Source of the DNA: Sphaerolaimus hirsutus
Taxonomy: Eukaryota; Nematoda; Chromadorea; Monhysterida; Sphaerolaimidae
DNA: 64,000 nucleotides
Reading direction: 5' to 3'
Assembly (NCBI GenBank): GCA_964036195.1
Contig: OZ038450.1
Location: forward strand, 27,778,794-27,842,793
Shown: piece after piece, positions 30,701 through 40,109 of the stretch
Position numbering within the stretch: the first letter of the stretch is position 1
How the letters are laid out: every line of letters begins with the position of its first letter
Notes under the pieces: generated by a model
What the model was told of the DNA's origin: nothing
The model's database searches: none
What the model saw: only the letters and a program-made list of their open reading frames with translations
Translations under genes and position numbers: made by a program

Positions 30701-33654
30701 CTGTGAAATTGAAATAATGTCTCTTGGCCAACAGCAACAGCTGATGAAGCATGTGAACTGCATGAAACCATGAATTGATGTGGGGAAATGTCGGGTGTTG
30801 TGACGAATGATTGTGAGGATGCATTTCCGCCTAACATCAACCCAAGTATTGATTCGACTATGATCAAGCCAGATGGGAGTTTGATTTCTGTTGGTCGAAT
30901 ATCAAACTTCCAATAATAGTCTTGACCAATGACTACATCTGGTTGACATAGTTTGTGACAAAACTCATCAGTCATTTCGGTCAATTCAAGCGGTTCCGCG
31001 AATTGTTCTTGTGCATGTTCACCGTACACAATATAAATGACTGTTTTGTCGTCTTGTGACAAAGGAGGTGGGCATGCATATGTTGCCAAATTATCCACTG
31101 CACGTAAGGTGAGCGGAATTTGTAACATATTGCCCTTATTGTCGACGTGTTTGTAAATAGGCATGACAGCCTCGACCAAAAACGTATTGACTGTGACGGG
31201 CGTTTTTGTCGCAAACACGTTCATTTGAAGAACAACATCTCCTTTGTTTTCAAAGTTATACTCATTTGCCACGGATGCTTTAATGTATGAATATTCGCAT
31301 CCAGTGTCAAAGAATATTAACAAAGGGTCTGTGACTCGATTTAATTCAGCGTCTTTATTAATTAGTGAAGCCTGGGCCACTTGCAAACGAACAATAGGTG
31401 CAAAATCGAACTCACATTCTTGTTCGGCCTGCTGCCTGGTAGCGGGGTTGGGGTTACCGTAACCCGCCTGTGCGCTTAGCACCTCCACCGTGGGCCTGTG
31501 ACTAGGTTGAAGTGGCACCGACGATGACATTTGGTTCGGGTTGAGGTGTGGGTACACCTCGTACCGTTTCTGCTGGAAGCCGCGGATTTTGGCCTCGACG
31601 GTCTCCATATCTGTGCCTTCCTGGATGAGGTTGGCACGGAGCGTCGTCCACAGCTCGTTTTCGCTGTGATATTTGCGGGCTTCCTCTTGAGCTCTCGCCT
31701 GTTGCGCGTTAGCGGGCCTCGGCCATTCGCCCATGTCGAGCGGGCCGTCCATGTCCAGCTGGTACAGCGTGTTCTGTCTCCACCGGAAATCGTTTTCATC
31801 CGGTGGGATGACACACACGCTCATCGGTTCCGTTTGTGAAGGCGGATACGATGGCGGTGCATGTGACGACGCCGCGCCCGTTGTGATTACCTGAGCGTTG
31901 ACAAAATTAGCGCTCGTTGCTTTGACAAAGGCTTTATTTTGTGAATTGTTTACCTGACGCCTGGCGGGTGCCTGTCTGGTAGGACAGAACGCCCCGTGAT
32001 GCTGACCAATCTGGCGACAGTAGTAGCAACTCAGTTGTTGAGTGCACTGTGCCGCTTGATGGCCTCTGCGCGTGCAGCGCGTGCACACATCGCCCAAAGT
32101 TCGCAACCGTTCCGTGCGCTCTCTCGGTGTGACGTATTGAGGGCAGTCGGTTGTGTAGTGCTCTTTGATGCCGCAGAACAAGCACTCGAATTTCGGCTTG
32201 CGATAGTCAGCAGCAGGTTGTGAGGGCTGCTTTTGACTCATCGCTCCGATCGCCGGAGTTCTGGGAGGTTGAGTGGAATTTTTATTTTTTCCTTGTGATT
32301 TACCAGCGTTAGCGTTTGTACCAGCAAAAGCAACCGTATTGTGAATAGGTTTTGGTTTTGAAAAGGTATTTTGTGATTTATTTCCTTTTTTCTTTTGCTG
32401 TTGCCAACCACCTCCATTTTGTGGCTTTTTGATCGATGAATTTTGTGATTTCTGAACAGCAGTTGAAGATTGTGAACTCTGTTGTTCAGTTTTCATCGCA
32501 TCTAACCGAGCACGAGCAATGGTAGTTAATGCATCAACAAACCTGACGACTGTGAGTTCGGTGTCGCCGGTTACAGCGGTGCGCATCGAATTCCGGTGTT
32601 CTTCTGTGACGGCAAGAACAATATTATCAGGAAGATAACCACGAATTATTCTTAACACTGCACCAGAATCGACACTTTCACCCCTTTCTTTAAGTTGATT
32701 GAGAGTTGACAAAAGGGTTCGTGTGAAATTTGTGAGAGAGTCTCCTCTTGACGAAGGTTTTTCAAGTGAATACAATTTATCCCAAAGGGCTGCTTGTACC
32801 CGATGCGTTTCACCAAAGTTTGATTGTAACATGGTGACTGCTGTGATGTAATCTCGACCATCACCTTTTAATCCGGCCAGCAGTTCTGCTGCTGGACCGG
32901 TAAGGCTGAGCTTGAGGTATGTATATTTCATACCCATTGACAAATTAGCTCGGTCGTGAATTTGAGCTCGAAAAATCTCCCACCAAGCTGCCCATTCTAA
33001 CGGATCACCGTTATATTTAGCAAGCTCGATTTTTGGTAACTTTAATAAAGTTTCCGGTTGTGAAGGTTGAGAACTACTTCCCATATTGACATTGTTGTAA
33101 GGGGGTTGTGAAAGGGGTTGAGTAGTTAAATCAACAGTGGACTGACCTTTCAAGGAAAGTATCAACCTTTCCGCGGATTTGATGTGCGCTTGGGCGGACG
33201 CAATCCTCGATTCCAGCTCATCCATGAGCATCATCGCGTTGTTCGAGCCCGAGTAGAGCGCGCGCTCCAATTTTGCGTTGGCGCTCTTTATCTCCTCGGC
33301 CACTCCGTCTTCGTCTCTGTCTAGGCTTGTGATGTAATCTTGGACAGTAGTTGTGAATTTGTCCATAGCCGTAGACAGGTCCGAGCGTTTCATCTCGGCT
33401 TGGTAGCCGTAGGCCTGAAGTAATTCTAATACTTCCTCCGCCGCGCGTATGTTGACGGCGGCGGGTTGTGACTCGTCTTTGACGATTTTAGGAATCGGTT
33501 TGGATGTGAAACGCAGCACTCCGTTGCGCACTCCAGTCAGCGCCCGGCTATGTTGAGTCAACGGATGAGCTGTGTCGAACTCATCAACGTTGCTCGCAGG
33601 CATAGCTGCGGCGGCGGCGGCGCCTCGCTGAGCGCGTATGCGTTCGTCAGCCAT
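27703..33654 (-). CDS. Gag-Pol polyprotein of BEL/Pao element (gag, PR, RT, RNase H, integrase core)
   Basis: 1983 codons start at ATG 33654. The gag core with YNGDPLEWAAWWEIF lies near residues 214-228, a BEL/Pao (DUF1759) hallmark. PPxY-like motifs occur (QPPYNN near 184, PPSY near 600). Three zinc knuckles of CCHC type lie at about 491-557. The protease has FFDTGCEYSY near 781. The RT has ADIEKAFLQI near 1146 and YVDN at 1235-1238, where YVDD is the common form. The RNase H has FCDASKDGYA. The integrase has an H-H-C-C zinc domain (HELAGHSG ... CVTC) and the D, D, E residues in IGIDYMGPL, WSDNAPAF and VYERMVG. The frame ends at an in-frame TAG (27703-27705), after which the integrase continues in the same frame. 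The protein acts in capsid assembly, reverse transcription and integration. Confidence 0.95.
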   Translation of the reverse strand: MADERIRAQRGAAAAAAMPASNVDEFDTAHPLTQHSRALTGVRNGVLRFTSKPIPKIVKDESQPAAVNIRAAEEVLELLQAYGYQAEMKRSDLSTAMDKFTTTVQDYITSLDRDEDGVAEEIKSANAKLERALYSGSNNAMMLMDELESRIASAQAHIKSAERLILSLKGQSTVDLTTQPLSQPPYNNVNMGSSSQPSQPETLLKLPKIELAKYNGDPLEWAAWWEIFRAQIHDRANLSMGMKYTYLKLSLTGPAAELLAGLKGDGRDYITAVTMLQSNFGETHRVQAALWDKLYSLEKPSSRGDSLTNFTRTLLSTLNQLKERGESVDSGAVLRIIRGYLPDNIVLAVTEEHRNSMRTAVTGDTELTVVRFVDALTTIARARLDAMKTEQQSSQSSTAVQKSQNSSIKKPQNGGGWQQQKKKGNKSQNTFSKPKPIHNTVAFAGTNANAGKSQGKNKNSTQPPRTPAIGAMSQKQPSQPAADYRKPKFECLFCGIKEHYTTDCPQYVTPRERTERLRTLGDVCTRCTRRGHQAAQCTQQLSCYYCRQIGQHHGAFCPTRQAPARRQVNNSQNKAFVKATSANFVNAQVITTGAASSHAPPSYPPSQTEPMSVCVIPPDENDFRWRQNTLYQLDMDGPLDMGEWPRPANAQQARAQEEARKYHSENELWTTLRANLIQEGTDMETVEAKIRGFQQKRYEVYPHLNPNQMSSSVPLQPSHRPTVEVLSAQAGYGNPNPATRQQAEQECEFDFAPIVRLQVAQASLINKDAELNRVTDPLLIFFDTGCEYSYIKASVANEYNFENKGDVVLQMNVFATKTPVTVNTFLVEAVMPIYKHVDNKGNMLQIPLTLRAVDNLATYACPPPLSQDDKTVIYIVYGEHAQEQFAEPLELTEMTDEFCHKLCQPDVVIGQDYYWKFDIRPTEIKLPSGLIIVESILGLMLGGNASSQSFVTTPDISPHQFMVSCSSHASSAVAVGQETLFQFHSLESIGITDDPLSHDDDIAEQLILESITLDPETGRYSVDWPFKSTIQELPTNNAEAFRRFLSLLKRFRKDPDLFATYAKVISDQLHKGVIEPVYGSQDGLQEHILPHQPVLTPGRSTTCRIVYDGSAGKPSLNNCLFRGPVLTPLALGLMLRFRAGKVVLLADIEKAFLQIALHPKSRAFTKFYWLRDDTIPSHEDNIQMMQFTRVLFGLTCSPSILSTVIKYHLEEELAHMHPAETNERMKLELLLNSIYVDNLVISVDDDKYAIQLYRLIKAVFARANFNMREWMTNSPMISEKIKPDDLNPKKSQYIKVMGLVYDHIEDTIAVPAPKKDFTLIVTATRRNLNKLLASTYDPIGVTAPALFRLKFRVSQIIQRCNITTWDELIEDPEADDLLDDLKRHLSSISQIKFPRSFHSFGIDVKAVTRPLELHVFCDASKDGYAICAYLRQKAISPDEYGYEDDRYFSGFLTARTKLAPLPSKQGQPLTITRLELLGVTIGAQLINYLHHELVELGGWKIHSNFLWTDSTVVIGWLYTAKPLATFVNNRVTKIHSLMSKHCIQICKVATKDNPADIASRGCTFDQLMIETMWFTGPTFLAEPLTSTMLDISQYQAQPVTEELAKGDIHISRPLYAGAVTSQPVSQPDSQPANALAQQVPVNLDPNLSQNVTPQNPFVESRQRHIPSNPFEIDIRRFSTLSKLLRTVVYLLRVKTYWLNRSMHKAAKRESEYLSKPITQADLNEAFRHVLRISQAEECASCISQAQLGKHHMLKWDAWNNLLYCVTRVSHKEHRNPSLFYYLPKTGWLTTLVVTHFHELAGHSGMLHTLADLREHCWLSSAKQVVAKILRKCVTCRKAEGGPFTLPDFHTLPVTRTQSQIKPFQHIGIDYMGPLVYSQNGTRHNQHILLLTCFSTRAIHLESTNSVSTADTIMALNRFISRRGMPDTIWSDNAPAFKNCVKMLPDVKSHFITANSPWQGSVYERMVGLVKRLLKKACGRRCLT

Positions 33655-33915
33655 AGCAAAGTTCGATTGATTTATTGCTTATTAGCAAAGTGGTAGCTAG
33701 CTGTGAACGAAATAAAATAATAAAATAAATATTTTGTTTCTTGTGACTTGTACTTGTAAAATCGTAAGTATTTATGCACGCGCTACTAACGATTTTGCGT
33801 CCAAAACCGTATTACCGTAACCCCGTGCGTGTGACTCAGGCTGTGAAAAACAATTTCCAATGAAATTTCGCGCGAGACGACTTAATTAGAGTGACCAATT
33901 AGTTTTAATTAGTCA
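33655..33915 (-). other. Untranslated leader of the BEL/Pao element
   Basis: This lies between the primer binding site and the gag ATG. On the sense strand it carries TCACA words and no ORF. A splice donor for env or the overlapping ORF would be expected here or early in gag, but I could not fix one. Confidence 0.5.
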
Positions 33916-33932
33916 CCCTGCTCGCTGCGCCA
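33916..33932 (-). other. Primer binding site
   Basis: Directly after the 5' LTR the sense strand reads TGGCGCAGCGAGCAGGG. It begins with TGG, as expected for pairing to a tRNA 3' CCA end. I do not assign the tRNA. Confidence 0.65.
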
Positions 33933-35030
33933 TGTAAAATAATACGGAACTTGTTGAAGTGACTTGTGAACCAGCTCCTATTCCTAACCGAGGAAGAGGA
34001 CAAATGTGAACAAGTGTAAGTTGACGTGAAGCGTCGTCTCTAGTTGACGTTCCGTTATTTTATCAAATGTGATTAGTTGAGTTGAAGTGAATTGACGTGA
34101 GTTAGTGTGAAGCAAATTTAGATTGTTTACCAAAGGTTTTGACGAACGTTTTTATTTAGACAATTAAATACAAAGAAATAAATGTAAATAAAATATATAT
34201 AAAAATATACGTAAACAAAGGAATTAATTTACAACTAAATTAATTACTTAAATAAAACGTAAAAGAAGCTCTAATTACCGGAGAAATAAGGCAATTTAAA
34301 GAAGGCACTTAATTACGACAAAAGGCGAGAATTAAGTGACGCGGTTGTGAATAAAGCACCTCAAACAGCGCAGGTGTGAAATAAAGCACTGAGGTGACTT
34401 AAAGCACCAAGTGTTAAACTTAGCACCAAAAACAAGCGACTTAATAAAGTGACTACGGCGCTTATTTAGATCCTAGGAAGAGATTCGTGTGAGGTTGACG
34501 AGGTTGCAAACACTGCCGATTCTAGCTGTGAAATCGGCTTTTAAGGGCCAGACCGATGGCGATTGGTTTGGCGCCAATCGGTCGGCTCTAATCTCCGATT
34601 TTTACCCAACATTTCCAATTGTGAAAGTTCAATCCTTGCCCGCTCGCTTCCCCGATGAAAAGCGAGCTAAACTGGCAAGATAGTGAAAATGTGAGCCAAG
34701 CCAGACAGCATTTGAAATGGCGCGCGGGCCCGGCCCCCCACTCGGGGCGGGCCCGCCGCTTAACATAAACATGACGGCGTATATGCGTGCTGCTTGTCAA
34801 GGAAATGTGGCGGAATGTGAGCAATGACTAAGATCTAAATATGTGAACAATGTGAAGCACACGTTGTAAACAACATCGCTTGAGATATTAAATGGCGAAT
34901 GTGAAGATGTTAAGTAAAGGAATGTGAATATGAATGAAATCTTGATAAGTTGAATTAATTAAATATAAAAGAGAACATAAGAACGTTAACTTAAATATTA
35001 TAGGTTTTTACATTTTACGATAATGTTACA
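33933..35030 (-). repeat. 5' LTR of the BEL/Pao element
   Basis: It pairs with 22753-23849 at about 97-98% identity by eye. The differences include a small cluster near 34913-34925. It should contain the promoter and polyadenylation signals, but I could not place a TATA box with confidence. Confidence 0.93.
34724..34757. promoter_or_regulatory. GC-rich LTR hairpin (right copy)
   Basis: This is identical to the stem in the 3' LTR. In the 5' LTR it could be transcribed into the leader if transcription starts upstream of it. Confidence 0.55.
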
Positions 35031-35059
35031 CAACTGGGATTTCAAAACATTTCTGGCGA

Positions 35060-35172
35060 AATAATAAACCCCCCCCCCCTCGAAATACCCCCCCCCCTCG
35101 TTTAACCCCCCCTCAAAATTCTCACTCTGAAACAATAAACCCCCCGGGGGTATTTCGAGGAAATACGGTATA
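35060..35172 (+). mobile_element. Fragment of the CCGTATTTCCTCGAAATAC family
   Basis: C-run words (CCCCCCCTCGAAATACC) and the right terminus TTTCGAGGAAATACGGTATA are present. The left terminus is absent, close to the BEL/Pao edge. Confidence 0.5.
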
Positions 35173-35274
35173 AGAAAGAAAGAAAGAAATATAATTAAAT
35201 TAAAAGAAAAGAAAATATCTCAAAAGAAAATATAATTAAATCTCTCTACAAAAATCTCTCTCTCTCTACAAGGG

Positions 35275-35505
35275 CATGCCATGCACATGCCAGGAGTAGT
35301 GATGTTTAAGGCACTTGGAAAAATGGCACCGCACCGGCACCTCTCCCATGGCATGAAAAGGGCACCTGGCACCCTGAGGACCATGCCAAAAAATGGCACT
35401 GAATTTTGCAACTGCACCACACCGGAACAAGTGCCATTCAGAAAAAAGGGCACTGGCACCAAAGGGCACCGGCCGGTAACCCATGCTGGCGCCAAAACGC
35501 ACCAC
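35275..35505. repeat. GGCACCGGCACC / GGGCACCTGGCACC word array
   Basis: GGCAC words recur about fifteen times with degenerate spacers. The opposite-strand words occur at 17388-17462. Open frames through it are low-complexity. Confidence 0.5.
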
Positions 35506-35760
35506 ACCGGGTAAAATTTTCTAAAAAAATTGGGCGATGAAAATGGTCAATTTATGCGGCCTTTTGCAATGAATGAGCTTTTGTTGAGCTAACGATAGGT
35601 GGGGGCGGTTTTTTTGGGGGGAGGGGGATCCACCAGACCTGTTTTATCCCCGTTGAATAATCCCAGTCCCAAAATAACAGTGTCTAGAAAAAAGTGGTCA
35701 TTATACATGGCAAATCTGGCCAGCTCATAAACTCTGCCATATTGTGACCGATTGAGACCG

Positions 35761-35960
35761 NNNNNNNNNNNNNNNNNNNNNNNNNNNNNNNNNNNNNNNN
35801 NNNNNNNNNNNNNNNNNNNNNNNNNNNNNNNNNNNNNNNNNNNNNNNNNNNNNNNNNNNNNNNNNNNNNNNNNNNNNNNNNNNNNNNNNNNNNNNNNNNN
35901 NNNNNNNNNNNNNNNNNNNNNNNNNNNNNNNNNNNNNNNNNNNNNNNNNNNNNNNNNNNN
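35761..35960. other. Assembly gap (200 N)
   Basis: Exactly 200 unknown bases, a placeholder length. The right side opens directly into a GGCGCCAAG array, so the assembly probably failed in a repeat. Confidence 1.
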
Positions 35961-36145
35961 TCGGAAAGTGGGCGCCAAGCGCCAAGGGCGCCACAGAAAA
36001 AGGGCGCCAGGCGCCAAGGGCGCCATGGCGCCATTCAGAAAGTGGGCGCCAGGCGCCAGGGGCGCCATGGAAAGAGGGCGCCAAGCGCCAAGGGCGCCAT
36101 GGCGCCATTTGGAAAATAGGGCGCCAGGCGCCAAGGGCGCCAGGA
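35961..36145. repeat. GGCGCCAAGGGCGCC word array
   Basis: It resembles the arrays in the element at 4744-5955 and at 36587-36806. Open frames crossing it and the gap are not genes. Confidence 0.7.
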
Positions 36146-36586
36146 TAAAAAAGTGCCTACAAGACCATGTGTGTGCTAAAAATGTTTCTACAGCACCATT
36201 GTACGCGCATTCACTTCTTAATTCGCGTTCTCCTGGATGTAATGAAAAAAAACAAGGCTAGCAACAATTTTTTTTTGAATAAAATCCACATGATGAATTC
36301 AAACGCAATGGAAATTGTCATTTGACAACAATCCATTCATTACAAATAGACCTTTCCAAACAATGTTTCCTAATTGCAACGATTTAAATCCGTTTATTTA
36401 TGATTTTGCAAGTCAGACGGTCCATCATTCTTGTCTTCTGATCCGTCAGACAGATCTGATGAACCGTTGGACGAAAGATTTCCACCCACTCACACAACTC
36501 CGTCCATTTTTCTGGCGAATTTAGATCATCCACGGATGCGTTTTTCATTTTTTTTTCGTTTACACAGCACTCACCGTGAAACCCTG

Positions 36587-36806
36587 CTGGCGCCTTTTTG
36601 GCGCCCTTCTAAAGCAGGGCGCCAGGCGCCAAGGGCGCCACGGAAAAAGGGCGCCAAGCGCCAAGGGCGCCATGGCGCCTTTCAGAATGTGGGCGCCAGG
36701 CGCCAAGGGCGCCACAGAAAAAGGGCGCCAAGCGCCAATGGCGCCATGGCGCGGCGCCCTTTGGCGCCCTCAAATGGCGCCAGCGCCATGGCGCCATACC
36801 ATCACT
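36587..36806. mobile_element. Second GGCGCCAAG array with CATCACTAG terminus
   Basis: Words of GGCGCCAAGGGCGCCA end with GGCGCCATACCATCACTAG, similar to the right terminus of the 4744-5955 element (TTTTACATCACTAG). The left end may lie in the gap or in the array at 35961. Confidence 0.5.
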
Positions 36807-37744
36807 AGTAATTTATCAAACATATTACATACCAAACATATTTATCAAACTTATTACCATATAGGTATTCAGTTTTTCCGATTTTCTGCACCATTTTCAA
36901 TACATCTCACCTCCATTGAATAAAATCCTCCTTACCTGATTTGATTGCAAGTTATTTTGCGCAACGGATGTTTTTTCAGTTGACAATATGATTTTTTGAA
37001 GTGAGATTTTTTTGATTTGCTGTACTATAATATTCAAACATTTTGTATACCGTACTTGATCGAATGACCCTACACACACTAGTTTTCACCGTGACCGATG
37101 TGAAAACTGAAATGGCCACATGGCGACATCCAGCCTACCCTTATTGTATGCTATATGTGTTTAAATTTTTAAATTTTTAAGTTTTAACTTTCATTAATGT
37201 AAATTTCAATTAAAATACAATAAAATCATTCAACCGTGTTCATTAATTTGCATTTGAAAAAATTCAGTTTTCACACGAAGTCACGGTGAAAAATAGTGTG
37301 TGTAGGCACATTAGGTCACCTTTTAAACGAGTGAGGAAAAAAAGAATCCCCCCTTCAGTTATGTCCCCCCTACTAAAGACTAACGACAAAAATGCTTCCC
37401 CAAGGGAATTTTTCGAGCAAATACGGTATTACGCGACGTAAATTGAGCGTAGCGTCCCCGAATGTAAACGTAAGATTTTTCTGATTGGTTTGCCGATAAC
37501 GTTCCTATAAACATTTACTTTACAAAGTGGCGATATTACACCAAGTATCAATATTACTCTAGGTCTTACCCTTCCAAAAATATTATTTTTAATTGAGAAG
37601 AAAACATAAAAAAAATCTCTCATTTATCTCATTCATATGTTCTCTACTTGTTTTCAGAGAGAATTGATTTTTTCATTTTTGAGAGATTTTCTGAGATTAT
37701 ATTTATGATAGGTATTTATTTTACATGTATTAACATTGACACGG
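36807..37744. other. Unassigned sequence
   Basis: A loose inverted relation exists between TAGTTTTCACCGTGACCGATGTGAA (first half, near 37080) and TTCACACGAAGTCACGGTGAAAA (near 37270), suggesting an old MITE at about 37066-37306. G/C-run pieces near 37345-37430 end AATACGGTATTACG. No gene was recognised. Confidence 0.4.
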
Positions 37745-37754
37745 GAAAAGCTAA

Positions 37755-38418
37755 AAATTCAAGTGCGCATAATCCAATCAGGCATAATCCAAGCAAGTTT
37801 TGCGCATAATCCAAGAACTATCGGTTGAAAGTTACATGCATTTTTGTGCCACCAAGTGCAGCATAATCCAAGCATACTCCAAGCAAGCACTCTTCCTATG
37901 TAATGATCTATTTAACTACAGTACAGAGCAAATGTGTATGCAACATTATTAGTGGTGTGCAAAGTTCACATGCAGGTCAATGGCATTAATTTCAGTGTGC
38001 ATTACAGTTGTGTGATTGTTCAGTACATGTAACACATCCATATTTACGTATACTCCATGGACCGCATGCTATGCGTTTTCCTAAGGAAAACTCCATTACA
38101 ATGTCATCATAAAGAAAACAAAAAATTTCAAAAAATGTTTAAGAAAAAATTGGCTAATAGTCACAAAAAAAAGCAATCGACTCCATAGAATATGACAACA
38201 TACATGCAGTGCGTTAGGTGAGGTGTGCTTGGATTATGCAGGTTTTGCATGGATTTTGCTTGGTTTTTCTTGGATTATGCTCAATTTTAGGTAGGGGTGT
38301 TTTGCTTGGATTATGCGACATTTTGTTAATATTATGCTGCACTTATGCTTGGATTATGCCCCATGTCGTGCTTGGATCATACCTGCTTGGATTATGCGCA
38401 CTTGGATTATGCTGCAGA
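37755..38418. mobile_element. Element with opposed arrays of GCATAATCCAAGCA
   Basis: On the left (37765-37890) the word GCATAATCCAA(G/T)CA occurs five or six times. On the right (38220-38418) its inverse TGCTTGGATTATGC occurs eight or more times. The outer words AAGTGCGCATAATCCAA and TTGGATTATGCGCACTTGG are also inverse. It fits a non-autonomous DNA element with transposase-site-like subterminal arrays. Confidence 0.6.
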
Positions 38419-38447
38419 CTCCATTTACACTGTGTGTCAGTGTGAAG

Positions 38448-38830
38448 CAGAGTTGTTATAAATACTGAACTTTTTTTAAAGTATATGTGTATGTAAAATA
38501 CTTTTTTACTCACCCCCAAATATAGAAAATGTAAAATACTTTTTAAATAAAATGTAAAATCGTTTTTGTAAAATAATTTTACTAAAACCAACCCTGCATG
38601 TGAGAGTCATTTTTACGCTGGAAAACATAAAAAAGGTTGTTTTGGATGATTATTTAGTGTATTTTTCAGAAAAATGATATAGTTTCTTAAAGATTGTCTT
38701 ATTTTAGCAACAAAAATACATTTTCTGTACATGTGTACATTTCAAAAGTACGCCTACAGGTGAGTACGGATACTTTTTAAAAAGTATATGTATTTTTTGA
38801 GTAAATGTAAATACAGTTTAACAACTTATT
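38448..38830. mobile_element. CAGAGTTGTTA family element
   Basis: CAGAGTTGTTATAAATACTG at the left and GTAAATACAGTTTAACAACT at the right are inverse with changes. Similar pieces occur at 19440-19500, 20690-20800 and 7530-7690. Confidence 0.5.
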
Positions 38831-39249
38831 AACAAAGTTATTTATTGAGTGTTCATGTAATGCGATAAAGTATGACCCCCAACGCAATTAGTGCTTACCC
38901 ATAGGGTGTCAAATTTCCGTTTCCGTTTTCCGTTTCCGCCTTTCCGCAGGAAAATTTTTTTACCTTTCCGTTTTCCGTTTTCCAGCAGCCAAAAATTTTT
39001 TACCTTTCCGTTTTCCGTTTTCCGGCAGCCGAAAAAATTTTACCTTTCCGTTTTCCGTTTTCCGGCAGCTGAAAATTTTTTACCTTTCCGTTTCCGTTTT
39101 TCCGGCCCATTTTTCCGTTTTCCGGCTGAAAATTTTTTACCTTTCCGTTTCCGTTTTACCAGGCCATTTTTCCATTTTCTGGCTAGATTTTCAGTTTTCT
39201 GGCATTTTTCCATTTTTTTCCAATCTGTATTTATCTTCAATTGGCTCAT

Positions 39250-39719
39250 CCCATTGTGTTGTTTTTGTCTCTTGGAGCAGCATTGACAACTGGGATTTCA
39301 GGGTTAGTGAAACAGGTGCTGTGAACCCAATTGGGTCATATGCTGACACCAATAATTTATTCAAGTTTCATCTGGTTGGTGTTGTGATGCTGTCAATTTG
39401 CAATTTTGGTGTTGATATTGCCAGCATGTCCATTTGGTGATTTTATTTCATGCCCATTACTGCGACAATTTTATTCACCTTTGGACTCCTGTCGTTTTCT
39501 GCTATTTCATTCATGACTGATCTGGAGTTTGACAGCCATTCCTTCATGTTCATAGAACATTGGTTAAATAAAGCTTTGACTTTGTAATATAGTTCTAAAG
39601 CTCCAACTTCATTTGTGACACTCATGATGAAGTTATTGACGTAAATGTTGTTTATTATCATCGCCAACTGGTTTCATTCCCCTTCATTTTCTTCATATTC
39701 ATTCATGTTGTTTATTGTC
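39250..39719 (-). pseudogene. BEL/Pao pol fragment, downstream half
   Basis: This continues the RT fragment after the LINE insertion: NNIYVNNFIMSV near 39640, NMKEWLSNSR near 39540, and a piece of the post-RT region near 39340. Stop codons interrupt it. It carries the same YVNN change at the catalytic box as copy 1 at the left edge of the window. Confidence 0.85.
39714..39719. repeat. Target-site duplication of the LINE (left)
   Basis: ATTGTC here and at 52875-52880. The left flank also contains TTCATTCATG, similar to the 3' tail TTCATTCATTC, so the true duplication could be longer and imperfect. Confidence 0.75.
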
Positions 39720-39753
39720 CCCAGGGTATCGCTCTGGTGGTTGTTTAGGGAGC

Positions 39754-39816
39754 GGGTAGTTGAGTCGACTACCCTTGACGACTGTCGGAAGTCCAACAAG
39801 GACCGACAGTCGTCAA
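39754..39816 (+). promoter_or_regulatory. Two tandem hairpins at the LINE 5' end
   Basis: GGGTAGT/ACTACCC (39754-39760 and 39768-39774, 7-base loop) is followed immediately by the perfect 14-bp stem TTGACGACTGTCGG/CCGACAGTCGTCAA (39775-39788 and 39803-39816, 14-base loop). They sit about 35 bases into the element. A 5' ribozyme or internal promoter/packaging structure is possible. I could not thread an HDV-type pseudoknot with confidence. Confidence 0.65.
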
Positions 39817-40109
39817 AAGTTAGCAAACTAGCTGACTATGCCGAATGGGCACTGAGCCAAAAAATCTTGGCTCGACCCAAAAAGGGTCTTTCACTAATAC
39901 TAAAATTACTGTACCACATTCCAATCATTGAAAGAGGACATATGATCTTTATAATCGATGTCCTTAAGTCCAATCGCACTAAACTGCTGTGCAACGGGGT
40001 GCGGCTAGACATTTTCAAAAAATTGGCACGATGCCAAATAATCAAAATCGCTATTCACATTCGCAGATTTACGCTGGGATCGTTTCTAATACTTATTTAT
40101 ACTAACACT

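Larger units (their letters stand above)
22753..35030 (-). mobile_element. BEL/Pao LTR retrotransposon with env-like gene (12.3 kb)
   Basis: Two LTRs of about 1.1 kb (22753-23849 and 33933-35030) enclose gag, protease, RT, RNase H, integrase and an envelope-like gene, all read on the minus strand. The gene order and the DUF1759/A17-type features are those of BEL/Pao. The LTRs differ at roughly two dozen positions, so the insertion is not very recent. The flanks (ATTACC before 22753, CAACTG after 35030) show no 4-6 bp target duplication. The word TGTGA is strongly over-represented on the + strand through LTRs and genes alike and stops at the element edges. Confidence 0.95.

Noticed and set aside
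35589..36261. Several long open frames across the assembly gap
   Set aside because: They are created by unknown bases and the GGCGCCAAG array. The Ala/Trp/Arg-rich translations match those at 4684-5040, 5754-6147 and 36431-36923.
39645..40109. Start of the LINE reading frame at 39645
   Set aside because: That start lies in the host BEL/Pao fragment, before the element's 5' edge at 39720. The first plausible ATG within the element is 40110.
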